A stretch of DNA of 64,000 nt from JASHPR01 sp963815375 (GTDB lineage: Bacteria; Actinomycetota; Actinomycetes; Streptosporangiales; Streptosporangiaceae). The position numbers and the translations under genes are program-made. The stretch covers positions 682,001 to 746,000 of the forward strand of contig CAWFGX010000002.1 of the NCBI GenBank assembly GCA_963815375.1, read 5' to 3'. This document shows, one piece after another, positions 1 to 7,750 of this stretch. How positions within the stretch are numbered: the stretch's first letter is position 1; each line of letters starts with the position of its first letter. The notes under the pieces are model-generated. The model saw only the letters and a program-made list of their open reading frames with translations, was not told where the DNA came from and made no database searches.

Positions 1-1
1 G

Positions 2-59
2 GTCGAAACTATCGGTTCAGTTGTCGAAACTATCGGAGTAGCCTCGGTAGAACTATCGG
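2..59. promoter_or_regulatory. Three direct operator-like repeats upstream of a LacI-type gene
   Basis: The 14-base sequence GTCGAAACTATCGG occurs at 2-15 and again at 23-36, and a variant, GTAGAACTATCGG, lies at 47-59. The core CGAAACTATCG resembles the CGA-n5-TCG half-palindromes bound by many actinobacterial LacI-family repressors of sugar genes. The array lies just upstream of the LacI-type gene at 156 and may also serve a divergent gene beyond the left edge. The repeats are seen directly; their operator role is inferred. Confidence 0.6.
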
Positions 60-155
60 TCGCGACCCCGGCTGACATCCGGTCCAGGGATGCCAGGCGG
101 GCACGCCGACGGCCTCCGGGTGAGACTGGCAGCGCAAGGCAGGAGGGTAGAAGAG

Positions 156-1217
156 GTGGCGAGCACGAAGCCGGACGGCGACGACCAGCCATCGCGGTCG
201 CGGCGACGAAGCCGCACTACGCTGGCTGCGATCGCGGCCGAGGCGGGAGTCTCGCTGCCGACCGTGTCCAAGGTCGTGAACGGCCGTCCAGACGTCGCGT
301 CGGACACGCGAGCGCTGGTCGAGCGGCTGCTCGGGGAGCGGGAGTACCAGCGGCCAGGCCCGCGGCGCGGACGGCGGTCCGGCCTCATTGACCTCATTTT
401 CAACGGCCTGGACAGCCCATGGGCGGTTGAGATCCTGCGCGGCGCAGAGGACTGGTGCGCAGGCCACGGCACGAGCGCGGCGGTTTCGGCGGTGCGGCAC
501 GGTACTGCCAGACCCGCCAGCTGGACCAGCGCGCTCGCGAGTCACGAGACGGACGGCGTCATCCTGGTGACCTCGGAACTCACGATGCCGCAGCTGCGCC
601 AGGTGCGCGACGAAGGTATCCCGCTTGTGGTCGTGGACCCGGTCAGCCTGCCCGACCCCGACCTGCCAAGCGTCGGCGCGACCAACTGGGCCGGGGGGCT
701 GGCCGCCACCGAGCACCTGGTCGGCCTGGGCCACCAGCGGATCGGCGCGATTACAGGCCCGCCTGACTACCTGTGCAGCCGGGCGCGCATTGACGGCTAC
801 CGTTCGGCACTGGAGCGGGCCGGCCTCGAGTTTGACCAGGCGCTGGTACGGCACGGCGACTTCTACCACGAGGGCGGGTACGCGTGCGGCGGCGCACTCC
901 TTGACTCGGCCCAGCCGCCGACAGCGATCTTCGCCGGCAGCGACCAGCAGGCACTCGGGGTGTACGAGGCTGCTCGCCAGCGCGGCCGGCGCATCCCGCA
1001 GGACCTGTCGGTGGTGGGCTTCGACGACCTGCCTGCGGCCGCCTGGGTGTCGCCGCCGCTGACGACCGTGCGCCAGCCGCTGGCAGACATGGGCCGCGTC
1101 GCTGCCGAGATGCTCGGCGACCTCATCGAGGGCATTCCGCTGCGCAGCCAGCGGGTGGAGCTGTCGACCGAGCTGATCATCCGGGAATCGACAGTCGCAC
1201 TGTCTGCATCGGGTTAA
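156..1217 (+). CDS. LacI-family transcriptional regulator
   Basis: This 353-residue protein has the LacI layout: an N-terminal helix-turn-helix at about residues 22-43 (TLAAIAAEAGVSLPTVSKVV), a hinge helix, and a periplasmic-binding-protein-like effector domain with the family signatures GYRSALERAG, FAGSDQQALGVYEAA and SVVGFDDLP. I chose the GTG at 156 because AGGAGGG lies at 141-147, eight bases ahead; the in-frame ATG at 90 would add 22 untypical residues. Members usually repress sugar uptake or glycosidase genes and are released by a sugar ligand. The ligand cannot be read from the sequence. Three repeats directly upstream suggest autoregulation or control of a gene off the left edge. Confidence 0.92.
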   Translation: MASTKPDGDDQPSRSRRRSRTTLAAIAAEAGVSLPTVSKVVNGRPDVASDTRALVERLLGEREYQRPGPRRGRRSGLIDLIFNGLDSPWAVEILRGAEDWCAGHGTSAAVSAVRHGTARPASWTSALASHETDGVILVTSELTMPQLRQVRDEGIPLVVVDPVSLPDPDLPSVGATNWAGGLAATEHLVGLGHQRIGAITGPPDYLCSRARIDGYRSALERAGLEFDQALVRHGDFYHEGGYACGGALLDSAQPPTAIFAGSDQQALGVYEAARQRGRRIPQDLSVVGFDDLPAAAWVSPPLTTVRQPLADMGRVAAEMLGDLIEGIPLRSQRVELSTELIIRESTVALSASG

Positions 1218-1237
1218 GCGCCCCGAACAAGATTCCG

Positions 1238-2098
1238 TCAGTCACCGGTGACGGTCCCATGAGCCAGAACGCTTAGCTGCGCCGGCTCAAGTGAGTCGGG
1301 CCGGTCCCAGAGGGAGGCGGGGATCGCGTCCCGCTGCTCCACGTGCCGTACCTGCCCGAAGCCGCTGGCTCGCATCAGGCTGCCGATCTCGTCAGGCGCG
1401 AACGCTGACAGCCATGGCTCTCCGCGCTCTGCTGACGCCGCCGCAACCAGCTCCGCGTAGACCATGCCTGCCTCGTCGCGCAGTCGGGGCGGCAGCAGGT
1501 AGTCGGCGATGAGCTCTGTTCCTGACGCGATGGCGCCGACGTCCGACAGGGTGGCCACGATGACATCTGGCGTCAGGTACATGGTGACGCCCAGCCAGGC
1601 GACAAGCGCGGGCGCCGAGGCGTCGAGCCCGTAGTGGCGGAGCTGCTCGCCGAGCGAGCCGGCTCCGAGGTCGAGGGGCACGAATGTGACGCCGCGCGGA
1701 ACCGGTATACCGGCCGTTGCGAGTGCCCGTCGCTTCCAGTCCTGGGTCGCGGGATGGTCGACCTCGAATACATGGACGCGGCTGGCCAGCCCGGACCGGT
1801 AGGGGAAAGAGTCCAGGCCCGCGCCGAGGATCACGTACTGCGTGACCCCGCGGCTGATCCGGCTGGTGAGAACATCCTCGGTGTAGCGGCTGCGGCAGAC
1901 GACCTGTGCGCGCGCACCCGACAGGACCGGATGCCTGCCGTGCAGCCGGTGATAACTGAGCAGCTCCTCCGACCTGTCCCCCAGCATCGTCGCCGCCAGC
2001 GTGTCGGCAAAGATCCGCGGCTCCCCGTCCACTGTCAGGTGCGCTGCGCGCGCAGCCGCCGCGGTAAGTGCGCTATGACTAGGCTGTCCATCGTGCAT
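1238..2098 (-). CDS. SAM-dependent methyltransferase, leucine carboxyl methyltransferase (PPM1/LCMT-like) family
   Basis: The 286-residue product fits the class I methyltransferases of the LCMT/PPM1 type (PF04072) common in actinomycetes. The SAM-binding signature VILGAGLDSFPYR is followed by the acidic VFEVDHP strand and WLGVTMYLT. The ATG at 2098 starts MHDGQPSHSALTAAAARAAH, a typical family N-terminus; the longer reading from 2182 adds an untypical leader translated from AT-rich DNA. No strong ribosome site is visible. Most relatives are orphan enzymes with unknown small-molecule or protein substrates, so no substrate is assigned. The upstream DNA (2100-2215) is unusually AT-rich and contains two hairpins. 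Confidence 0.85.
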   Translation of the reverse strand: MHDGQPSHSALTAAAARAAHLTVDGEPRIFADTLAATMLGDRSEELLSYHRLHGRHPVLSGARAQVVCRSRYTEDVLTSRISRGVTQYVILGAGLDSFPYRSGLASRVHVFEVDHPATQDWKRRALATAGIPVPRGVTFVPLDLGAGSLGEQLRHYGLDASAPALVAWLGVTMYLTPDVIVATLSDVGAIASGTELIADYLLPPRLRDEAGMVYAELVAAASAERGEPWLSAFAPDEIGSLMRASGFGQVRHVEQRDAIPASLWDRPDSLEPAQLSVLAHGTVTGD

Positions 2099-2160
2099 GC
2101 GGGCGAGAATACATAACGTCTCTCGTAGTATACCATAAAAAGAAATTAATTTCCATAGCC

Positions 2161-2215
2161 GGGGCATTACAATTAGCCCCACTCAAGTGCCCCAATGAAT
2201 GTTTTGGGGCACTTG
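2161..2215. repeat. Two adjacent hairpins in an AT-rich island
   Basis: GGGGC at 2161-2165 pairs with GCCCC at 2176-2180. Just beyond it, CAAGTGCCCCAA at 2184-2195 pairs perfectly with TTGGGGCACTTG at 2204-2215 around an 8-base loop. The flanking stretch 2110-2180 is far richer in A and T than the rest of the window. There is no T-tract, so an ordinary terminator is not clear. An operator for the methyltransferase gene or a remnant of an inserted element is equally possible. Confidence 0.6.
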
Positions 2216-2653
2216 TACGGCCCGGTACCTCAGGGCGCGCTACGCGCACAGCGGTGGATGGCAGCGGCCTGTTCGATCCTTCCAGCCAGGGGCTCCGTCC
2301 AGGGCCATGCGCACTGCCTGCCGGCTGGGTTTCACCGGCGCCGGCCACGTCCCTGAAGTCCCCTGTCTGAACATGCGGCCGGGAAAGAGAACCAGGAATG
2401 GATCCGGCGGACGTTCTCGCTCGATTTCGGCTGCAGCTGGCCTCCCTTCCGCTGAAGTCGGCCCATCACTTCTGAGCCGTATCGTTCAATCGAGGTCGAA
2501 TGCGGCGTGGAGTCCGCGCCGCGTAGTCCGCCAGGCTGTCCATGTCATGATCTGTCCGAGATTCGGCAAGAATGGCCGCGTCGAGCCGATGGCGCGGCGC
2601 TGGCTTCCCCATGGGTTACTTGGCAGCAGAAGCTCCCCGCTAGGGTAGGCACG
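2216..2653. other. Gene-free stretch upstream of the exonuclease gene
   Basis: About 440 bases between the hairpin pair and the GTG of the exonuclease gene. Open frames here (for example 2199-2648 on the plus strand) are rich in Arg, Ser and Pro without recognisable motifs and look like chance high-GC frames. I see no RNA gene or strong repeat. It probably carries the promoter of the exonuclease gene. Confidence 0.4.
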
Positions 2654-3517
2654 GTGCGGGTAGCAACCTGGAACGTCAACTCCATCAAGCAGCGGGTTCC
2701 CCGGCTGCTGCCGTGGCTGGAGCAACGGCAGCCAGATGTGGTGTGCTTTCAGGAGACCAAGCTGTCCGACGAAGCGTTCAGGGAGCTTCTCGGGAGTGAC
2801 CTGGACAGCCGCGGGTACTCGATCGCCCTGCACGGCGAGGCGCAGTGGAATGGGGTGGCGATCGCCTCCAGGGTAGGGCTGGACGACGTGGCGACCGGGA
2901 TCCCGGGGGCGCCGGGCTTCCCGAATGAGGAAGCCCGGGCTGTCGCCGCGACTTGCGGCGGGATCAGGGTCCAGTCGGTGTACGTGCCGAACGGGCGGTC
3001 GCCAGGCTCTGAGCACTACCAGTACAAGCTGGCCTGGCTCGCAGCGCTGCGGGACATGCTCAGAGGCGTCCAGCAGAACACGATCGTGGCTGGCGACATG
3101 AACATCGCGCCGACCGATGCCGACGTATTCGACCCAGACGCCTATGTCGGCCAGACGCACGTCACCCCGCCCGAGCGCGAGGCCCTGGCCGAACTGGAGG
3201 CTCTCGGTTTCCACGACGTCGTGCGCGATCACTGGCCGGACGAGCGGGTATTCACCTACTGGGACTACCGCGCCGGGATGTTCCACAAGGATCTCGGCAT
3301 GCGGATCGACCTGGTGCTGGCGACCGGCCCGGTGGCCAGCAGGGTCAAGGCGGCGTGGGTGGACCGGCAGGCCCGCAAGGGAACCGGGCCGAGTGACCAC
3401 GCCCCGGTGATCGTCGATCTGGACGAGGCGCCAGACGGGGACATCGGGCCGGTCGTCCCGCCGCCCTCCGCACCGGCGGCCAAACGCGGAGCGCACAAGC
3501 TGCCGCAGTCAGGGTGA
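2654..3517 (+). CDS. xthA: Exodeoxyribonuclease III / AP-endonuclease family protein
   Basis: The 287-residue protein belongs to the exonuclease III branch of the endonuclease/exonuclease/phosphatase fold, which cuts DNA at abasic sites and trims 3' ends in base excision repair. The catalytic motifs appear in order: VATWNVNSIKQR at the N-terminus, CFQETKL, VYVPNGR, GDMNIAPTDADV, RIDLVLA and the terminal SDHAPVIVDL. I chose the GTG at 2654 because family members begin within a few residues of WNVNS; the ATG at 2507 would add 49 residues of low-complexity sequence. The C-terminus has a short proline/alanine extension. It stands alone; the next gene starts 28 bases downstream. Confidence 0.92.
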   Translation: MRVATWNVNSIKQRVPRLLPWLEQRQPDVVCFQETKLSDEAFRELLGSDLDSRGYSIALHGEAQWNGVAIASRVGLDDVATGIPGAPGFPNEEARAVAATCGGIRVQSVYVPNGRSPGSEHYQYKLAWLAALRDMLRGVQQNTIVAGDMNIAPTDADVFDPDAYVGQTHVTPPEREALAELEALGFHDVVRDHWPDERVFTYWDYRAGMFHKDLGMRIDLVLATGPVASRVKAAWVDRQARKGTGPSDHAPVIVDLDEAPDGDIGPVVPPPSAPAAKRGAHKLPQSG

Positions 3518-3544
3518 ACCAGGTATCTGGCGCAGGAGGCAGAC

Positions 3545-4063
3545 ATGCCAGAAGAGCGACGTCACGAGTCCTCCGACCTTGAGGACTATGAGGTCAAGGA
3601 CACATCAGACACGCTGGACGGCCCCCCAGGCGACGACCCTCTGGACCGGGGGGTGGTCCCCCCGGAGCGCTGGTCGGCGGGTATGCGGTTCGGCTCGACA
3701 GCCGAGGAGCAGGAAGAAGGCGAGTCCCTCGACCAGCTGCTTGCCGAGGAGGAACCCGACGTCGGCGCTGAAGACGACGAGGACTCAGAGGATTCAGAGG
3801 ACTCAGAAGAGCGGGGCGAGGACTACGACTGGGACGAGAACGCGACCGGCGACGACATCAGCAGGTTCGAGACTGAGGAGGGCCCGGATCCACGGGCAGG
3901 CCGGCTAGTAGCCGACGACGAGGGCGCCCACGCTGACGCCGAGGCCGACCTGGTCGCACACGACGCTGGCATTGACAGCGGTGGTGCGACGGCGGAGGAG
4001 GCAGCAGTCCACGAGGTGGACGAGGAGGACGAGGAAGACGACGCCGACGATTACGGCGCCTGA
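3545..4063 (+). CDS. Acidic DUF5709-family protein
   Basis: The 172-residue protein is extremely acidic, with Glu/Asp runs over its C-terminal two thirds. Its N-terminus matches the actinobacterial DUF5709 pattern: SDTLDG, DPLDRGVVPPERW, GESLDQLLAEEEPDV. No enzyme motif, signal peptide or membrane segment is present. A clear ribosome site (AGGAGG) precedes the ATG. Such proteins are widespread in actinomycetes and have no established function; the composition suggests a soluble, largely disordered protein. It leads a run of four same-strand genes, but a shared role with the oxidoreductases behind it is not established. Confidence 0.85.
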   Translation: MPEERRHESSDLEDYEVKDTSDTLDGPPGDDPLDRGVVPPERWSAGMRFGSTAEEQEEGESLDQLLAEEEPDVGAEDDEDSEDSEDSEERGEDYDWDENATGDDISRFETEEGPDPRAGRLVADDEGAHADAEADLVAHDAGIDSGGATAEEAAVHEVDEEDEEDDADDYGA

Positions 4064-4121
4064 TCGGAGCCCGGGACCGGGATAATCAGATCCCGCCCGG
4101 CGGGGGGAAGGACTGACTGAT

Positions 4122-4724
4122 ATGAGCCCGGTTTCGCGCGGCTTTCACCGGCGCAACCGGCCGGACGCCGATCCGGCCCGCGTCCCGCCTGGCCAGTACG
4201 TAACGGCCGACTTTCCGGTGCTGTCGGCCGGCCCGACACCGCGGACAGCCCTGGACGACTGGACGTTCTCGGTTACCGGCGCGGGGAAGGCCAAGAGCTG
4301 GACCTGGGCGGAGTTCCGCGCACTGCCCTCGGAGACGCTGACGACCGACATCCACTGCGTGACGCGCTGGTCCAAGCTCGATACGACGTGGGAGGGCGTA
4401 TCGCTCGACACGCTGCTCGCCCAGGCCGATCAGGGCGGCAGGTTCGCGCTCGCGCACAGCGACGGCGGTTACACGACCAACCTGCCGGTGGCAGACCTTA
4501 CCGGCCACCGGGCGTGGGTCGCGTACGGCTACGGCGGCCAGCCCCTCGCAGCCGAGCACGGCGGCCCGGCGCGGCTGCTCGTCCCGCACCTGTATTTCTG
4601 GAAGAGCGCGAAGTGGGTGCGGCGGATCGAGCTGCTGGACCATGACGTGCCCGGGTTCTGGGAGAGCTACGGGTACCACAACTACGGAGACCCATGGCGA
4701 GAACAGCGCTACAGCAACGACTGA
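4122..4724 (+). CDS. Sulfite-oxidase-like molybdopterin-dependent oxidoreductase
   Basis: The 200-residue protein matches the oxidoreductase molybdopterin-binding domain (SUOX/MsrP fold). The key segment DIHCVTRWSK holds Cys79, the residue expected to ligate molybdenum, and the family signatures WEGVSLDTLL, GGYTTNLP and GGPARLLVPHLYFWKSAKW follow. No Tat signal is seen, so it is probably cytoplasmic. GGAAGGA lies ahead of the ATG. The last 31 bases overlap the next gene, which encodes a flavin/NAD oxidoreductase, so the two are probably translationally coupled and form an electron-transfer pair. The substrate is unknown. Only the molybdopterin domain is present, without the dimerisation or heme domains of full sulfite oxidases. 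Confidence 0.88.
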   Translation: MSPVSRGFHRRNRPDADPARVPPGQYVTADFPVLSAGPTPRTALDDWTFSVTGAGKAKSWTWAEFRALPSETLTTDIHCVTRWSKLDTTWEGVSLDTLLAQADQGGRFALAHSDGGYTTNLPVADLTGHRAWVAYGYGGQPLAAEHGGPARLLVPHLYFWKSAKWVRRIELLDHDVPGFWESYGYHNYGDPWREQRYSND

Positions 4725-5443
4725 CGTGGCAGGTGGCCACGGTCGACGAGGTGATAGCAGAGACACCCCAGGTGCGGACGATCACGCTCGGTGTGCCGGG
4801 CTGGCCCGGGCACCGCGCCGGGCAGCACCTGGAGCTGCGTCTCACCGCCGAGGACGGCTACCAGGCCTCGCGTGAGTACTCCATTGCCTCAGCGCCCGGA
4901 GAGCCGCTAGCCATCACTGTCGAGCGGCTCGACGACGGGGAGGTCTCGCCGTATCTGACCGAGGAGCTGCGGGCAGGTGATGTGCTGGAGGTTCGCGGGC
5001 CGATCGGCGGCTGGTTCGTCTGGGAGCCGGCTGACGGCGGCCCGCTGATGCTAGTCGCCGGGGGGTCGGGAATCGTTCCGCTCCGCGCGATCCTGCGGCA
5101 CCGCGAGCTCACCGGCGGCGGGACCGCAGCGCGGCTGCTGTACTCAGCCCGGACGGCGGCGGACGTCATCTATGCCGACGAGCTCGGCAAGCCGGCCGAC
5201 GGCGTCACGGTGACATACACGCTGACCCGCGAGCAGCCGGCCAACTGGACGGGCCGCACCGGCCGGGTCGACACGACGATGCTTGGCCAGGTCGCCTGGC
5301 CAGCCGGGACGGACCCGCTCGCCTACGTCTGCGGGCCGACGAGCTTCGTCGAGACGGTAGCCGCTGGGCTGACCGGCCTCGGCTACCCCCCGCAGCGGGT
5401 CAAGACCGAGCGGTTCGGGGCAAGCGGAGGGCAGGAAGGGTGA
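4694..5443 (+). CDS. FAD/NAD(P)H oxidoreductase of the ferredoxin-reductase type
   Basis: The 249-residue protein has the ferredoxin-NADP reductase fold. REYSIASAP (about residues 60-68) is the FAD-binding RxYS motif, LVAGGSGIVP (about 119-128) the pyridine-nucleotide loop, and YVCGPTSFVE the C-terminal nucleotide-binding motif. There is no [2Fe-2S] domain, so electrons must pass to a separate partner. The gene overlaps the molybdoenzyme gene by 31 bases. This arrangement is common in actinomycetes, and the natural reading is that this protein passes electrons between NAD(P)H and the molybdenum centre. Direction and physiological substrate are not evident. Confidence 0.9.
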   Translation: MARTALQQRLTWQVATVDEVIAETPQVRTITLGVPGWPGHRAGQHLELRLTAEDGYQASREYSIASAPGEPLAITVERLDDGEVSPYLTEELRAGDVLEVRGPIGGWFVWEPADGGPLMLVAGGSGIVPLRAILRHRELTGGGTAARLLYSARTAADVIYADELGKPADGVTVTYTLTREQPANWTGRTGRVDTTMLGQVAWPAGTDPLAYVCGPTSFVETVAAGLTGLGYPPQRVKTERFGASGGQEG

Positions 5444-5455
5444 CGGGGGGCTCAG

Positions 5456-5701
5456 ATGGACCCAGTGGACGGTAACGCCATCGGCGGCTTGCTGATTGAC
5501 GTCTTCGGCACCGAGATGACCGGCGCTACGGTCGTCTGCGCGACCTGCGCCAGCGAGGGCAAGGCCGCCCAGCTCGTCGTCTACCGCCAGGGACCGGGCA
5601 TCGTCGCTCGTTGCCGGGTCTGCTCGAACCTGATGATGGTGTTCGTCCGGGCGCACGGAATGACCTGCACCGACCTGCGCGGAGTTGCCGACATGCGGTG
5701 A
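5456..5701 (+). CDS. DUF6510-family small zinc-ribbon-like protein
   Basis: The 81-residue protein has two CxxC pairs (Cys28/Cys31 in VVCATC and Cys53/Cys56 in ARCRVC), the layout of a small zinc ribbon. The N-terminal DGNAIGGLL and the C-terminal TDLRG match the DUF6510 family as I know it. It lies 12 bases after the flavin reductase and is probably in the same operon. Family members recur beside this kind of molybdoenzyme/reductase pair, which suggests an accessory role in electron transfer or cofactor handling; this is inference. Its stop codon lies inside a strong hairpin. Confidence 0.8.
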   Translation: MDPVDGNAIGGLLIDVFGTEMTGATVVCATCASEGKAAQLVVYRQGPGIVARCRVCSNLMMVFVRAHGMTCTDLRGVADMR

Positions 5702-5726
5702 GCGGCGGACCGGCCGCCGCTCACCG
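5696..5726 (+). terminator. Hairpin terminator after the molybdoenzyme operon
   Basis: CGGTGAGCGGCGG at 5696-5708 pairs perfectly with CCGCCGCTCACCG at 5714-5726 around a 5-base loop, giving a 13-base GC-rich stem that begins over the stop codon of the DUF6510 gene. No U-tract follows, as is usual for actinobacterial terminators. It lies between convergent genes and could serve both. Confidence 0.7.
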
Positions 5727-5734
5727 GCAGATGG

Positions 5735-6715
5735 TCAGGCCGAGATGGTAGTGGGCAGTTTCCCGTTCACTGCTTCATAAAGTTCGCGGTAGAGGACGAC
5801 GTCGTCCGGGGCCAGCGCGCAGGGATGAGTGCCCGCGATCTCGTTCAAGCCGCTCTGCTTGGGCGTGGCCGGGCCGTTGTACCAGGCGACGCTGCCGACT
5901 GGCAGGCCCGAAAGCAGGCGCGCGGTCAGCCTTTCCCTGATGTGATCCATGTAATTTTTAAGGTCCGTCGCTGACGGCATGAATTTTGAGCTGGCGCTGT
6001 TTCCTATCTCCCACACGCCTACCGGCTTCTCGCCAGCCAGCGGAAAGAACTGGTCGAGTGTTATGTGGTGGTTGATGAAATCACCACCGTAGAGGTCTAT
6101 GGCGTAACCGTCCAGCAGCGAGTCGTCTGGCTTGTAGTTTTGCCACTCCCGCAGCCCCTGATACCCGGGCGCGTCGAACACGAGCGGGTAGTGGGGCCGG
6201 ATCACCGGTTCGTAGAACGCGACGAGATCCTTGTACTCGCCTGGACTCATGTCGCTCGGCCGGATTTCCTGGTACAGGCAGATCTCCGCCAGCAACTTGT
6301 TGGCCTTGAGCAGCTGCACCGCATCCGCCAGCTGGGACCTGTCGTTACGGCCCTGCGGGCTCTTAATGTTCTTCGTGGGCTTGAACGAGATGAGCGCCTG
6401 GATACCCTGTTTGATCATGAGCTGCATCTGCGGATCGAGCGGCAGCTTCGTGGGGAGCTTGCTCTTCTCCTGGTAGTAAAGCTTCCAGCATTTCATCGTC
6501 GTGCCGGTTGTCGCGTTCCAGTCGGCTACGGCCGCCGGGTAGTTTGTGATCTTTGGCTGGAACGGGAGAAGGTCGAATGTCGCACCGACCCTGGCTGGGC
6601 CGTAGACCGGTTTCATCGGCTGCGCCCTGGCAGGCTGCCCTCTCGTTAAGAGAGCGGCCGCCCCGAGCGCGACCCCGCCTCCAAGCACCGCGCGTCTGCT
6701 TATGCTGCACGTCAT
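5735..6715 (-). CDS. Tat-exported protein of unknown function, possibly glycosidase-like
   Basis: The 326-residue protein starts with a twin-arginine signal: Arg7-Arg8 in SRRAVLGGG, a hydrophobic alanine/glycine stretch, and a probable cleavage after an ARA-type site (about residue 32). I chose the ATG at 6715 because AGAAGGGA lies eight bases upstream and it puts the twin arginine at the normal position. The mature part has several aromatic patches and acidic residues (VFDAPGYQGLREW, GYAIDLYGGDF, VGVWEIGN) in a spacing reminiscent of TIM-barrel glycoside hydrolases. I cannot name a family. It is transcribed alone, opposite to its neighbours, and is expected to be secreted or cell-envelope associated. 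Confidence 0.75.
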   Translation of the reverse strand: MTCSISRRAVLGGGVALGAAALLTRGQPARAQPMKPVYGPARVGATFDLLPFQPKITNYPAAVADWNATTGTTMKCWKLYYQEKSKLPTKLPLDPQMQLMIKQGIQALISFKPTKNIKSPQGRNDRSQLADAVQLLKANKLLAEICLYQEIRPSDMSPGEYKDLVAFYEPVIRPHYPLVFDAPGYQGLREWQNYKPDDSLLDGYAIDLYGGDFINHHITLDQFFPLAGEKPVGVWEIGNSASSKFMPSATDLKNYMDHIRERLTARLLSGLPVGSVAWYNGPATPKQSGLNEIAGTHPCALAPDDVVLYRELYEAVNGKLPTTISA

Positions 6716-6942
6716 TCCGCAGTCCCTTCTGAGTGTGAAAACCAGTCGCTCCAGTGAAGACGCCCGGCTCATGAGCGCGCTGAACACCGACTGGGAAACC
6801 CTTGGGGAACGGCTGAACGCTGGCCGGGAGCCGGGCTGTCAGTGGCCGGTGCGATGCTTGACCCGAAGGCACACAGGGGGGGCCAGGCTGTGAGTGCCTG
6901 ACGGGGCTGGCCCCACAAAACGCAAGCTCAGGAGGTCAGGTC

Positions 6943-7728
6943 ATGCTAAGCACCAACTACGTGCCCGGTGCACCCATCTGGGTGGACCTGGGTACACCGG
7001 ACATCGACGCGGCGGCGACTTTCTACCGGGAGCTGTTCGGCTGGGAATTCCAGTCGTACGGGCCGGACGCGGGCGGCTACGGCGCCCTCAAGCTGAACGG
7101 GAAGATCGCAGCCGGGCTCGGCCCGCTCATGGGGGAGGGCGCTCAGACGGCATGGACGGTCTACTTCGATACCCAGAACGCCGACGCAACGGCGGAGTCG
7201 GTGACCCGCGCGGGCGGCGCGGTGCGCGCGGCTCCTTTCGACGTGATGTCGCAGGGACGCATGGCCCAGTTCGGCGACCCAGCGGGCGCAGGGTTCGCTG
7301 TCTGGCAGCCTGGTGAGACCAAGGGCCTGGACGTTGTGAACGACCCCGGGTCACTGTGCTGGACCGAGCTGCACACAGACGACCCTGGCGCAGCAGCGTC
7401 GTTCTACCGGGACGTGTTCGGCTGGTCGGCCGATGAGACGCCGATGGGCGGGTTCAGCTACACGCTGCTCAAGCCGCGCGGCGGCGACGAGCGCAGCACC
7501 TTCGGCGGCATCATGCCACTGACCGCGGAGCTGAAGGCAGCGGGGATGACCACGGCATGGCGCCCGTACTTCGAGGTGCCCGACTGCGACGAGGCAGCGG
7601 CCACGGCGAGCAAGCACGGTGGCACAGTCGCGGCGCCGCCGATGGACATCCCGCAGGCGGGCAGGATGGCCGCGCTGCTGGACCCCGCAGGCGCAGCGTT
7701 CTCCGTCATTACCAGCGAAGCCATGTAG
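6943..7728 (+). CDS. Two-domain VOC (glyoxalase/bleomycin-resistance-like) protein
   Basis: The 261-residue protein is a tandem of two vicinal-oxygen-chelate domains (about residues 8-125 and 130-260). Each has the signature TxDxxAAxFYRxxFGW: DIDAAATFYRELFGW and DPGAAASFYRDVFGW. A perfect AGGAGG precedes the ATG. Such proteins are metal-binding isomerases, dioxygenases or drug-binding proteins; many actinobacterial copies of this 260-residue class are annotated as hydroxylases without experimental proof. No substrate can be assigned. The gene is monocistronic and converges on the TPR gene 22 bases downstream. Confidence 0.88.
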   Translation: MLSTNYVPGAPIWVDLGTPDIDAAATFYRELFGWEFQSYGPDAGGYGALKLNGKIAAGLGPLMGEGAQTAWTVYFDTQNADATAESVTRAGGAVRAAPFDVMSQGRMAQFGDPAGAGFAVWQPGETKGLDVVNDPGSLCWTELHTDDPGAAASFYRDVFGWSADETPMGGFSYTLLKPRGGDERSTFGGIMPLTAELKAAGMTTAWRPYFEVPDCDEAAATASKHGGTVAAPPMDIPQAGRMAALLDPAGAAFSVITSEAM

Positions 7729-7750
7729 CCGGGCCCGGAGGGGGCGCTGG

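Noticed and set aside
2199..2648. 149-codon frame before the exonuclease gene
   Set aside because: It starts in the hairpin region, is Arg/Ser/Pro-rich, and has no recognisable fold or ribosome site.
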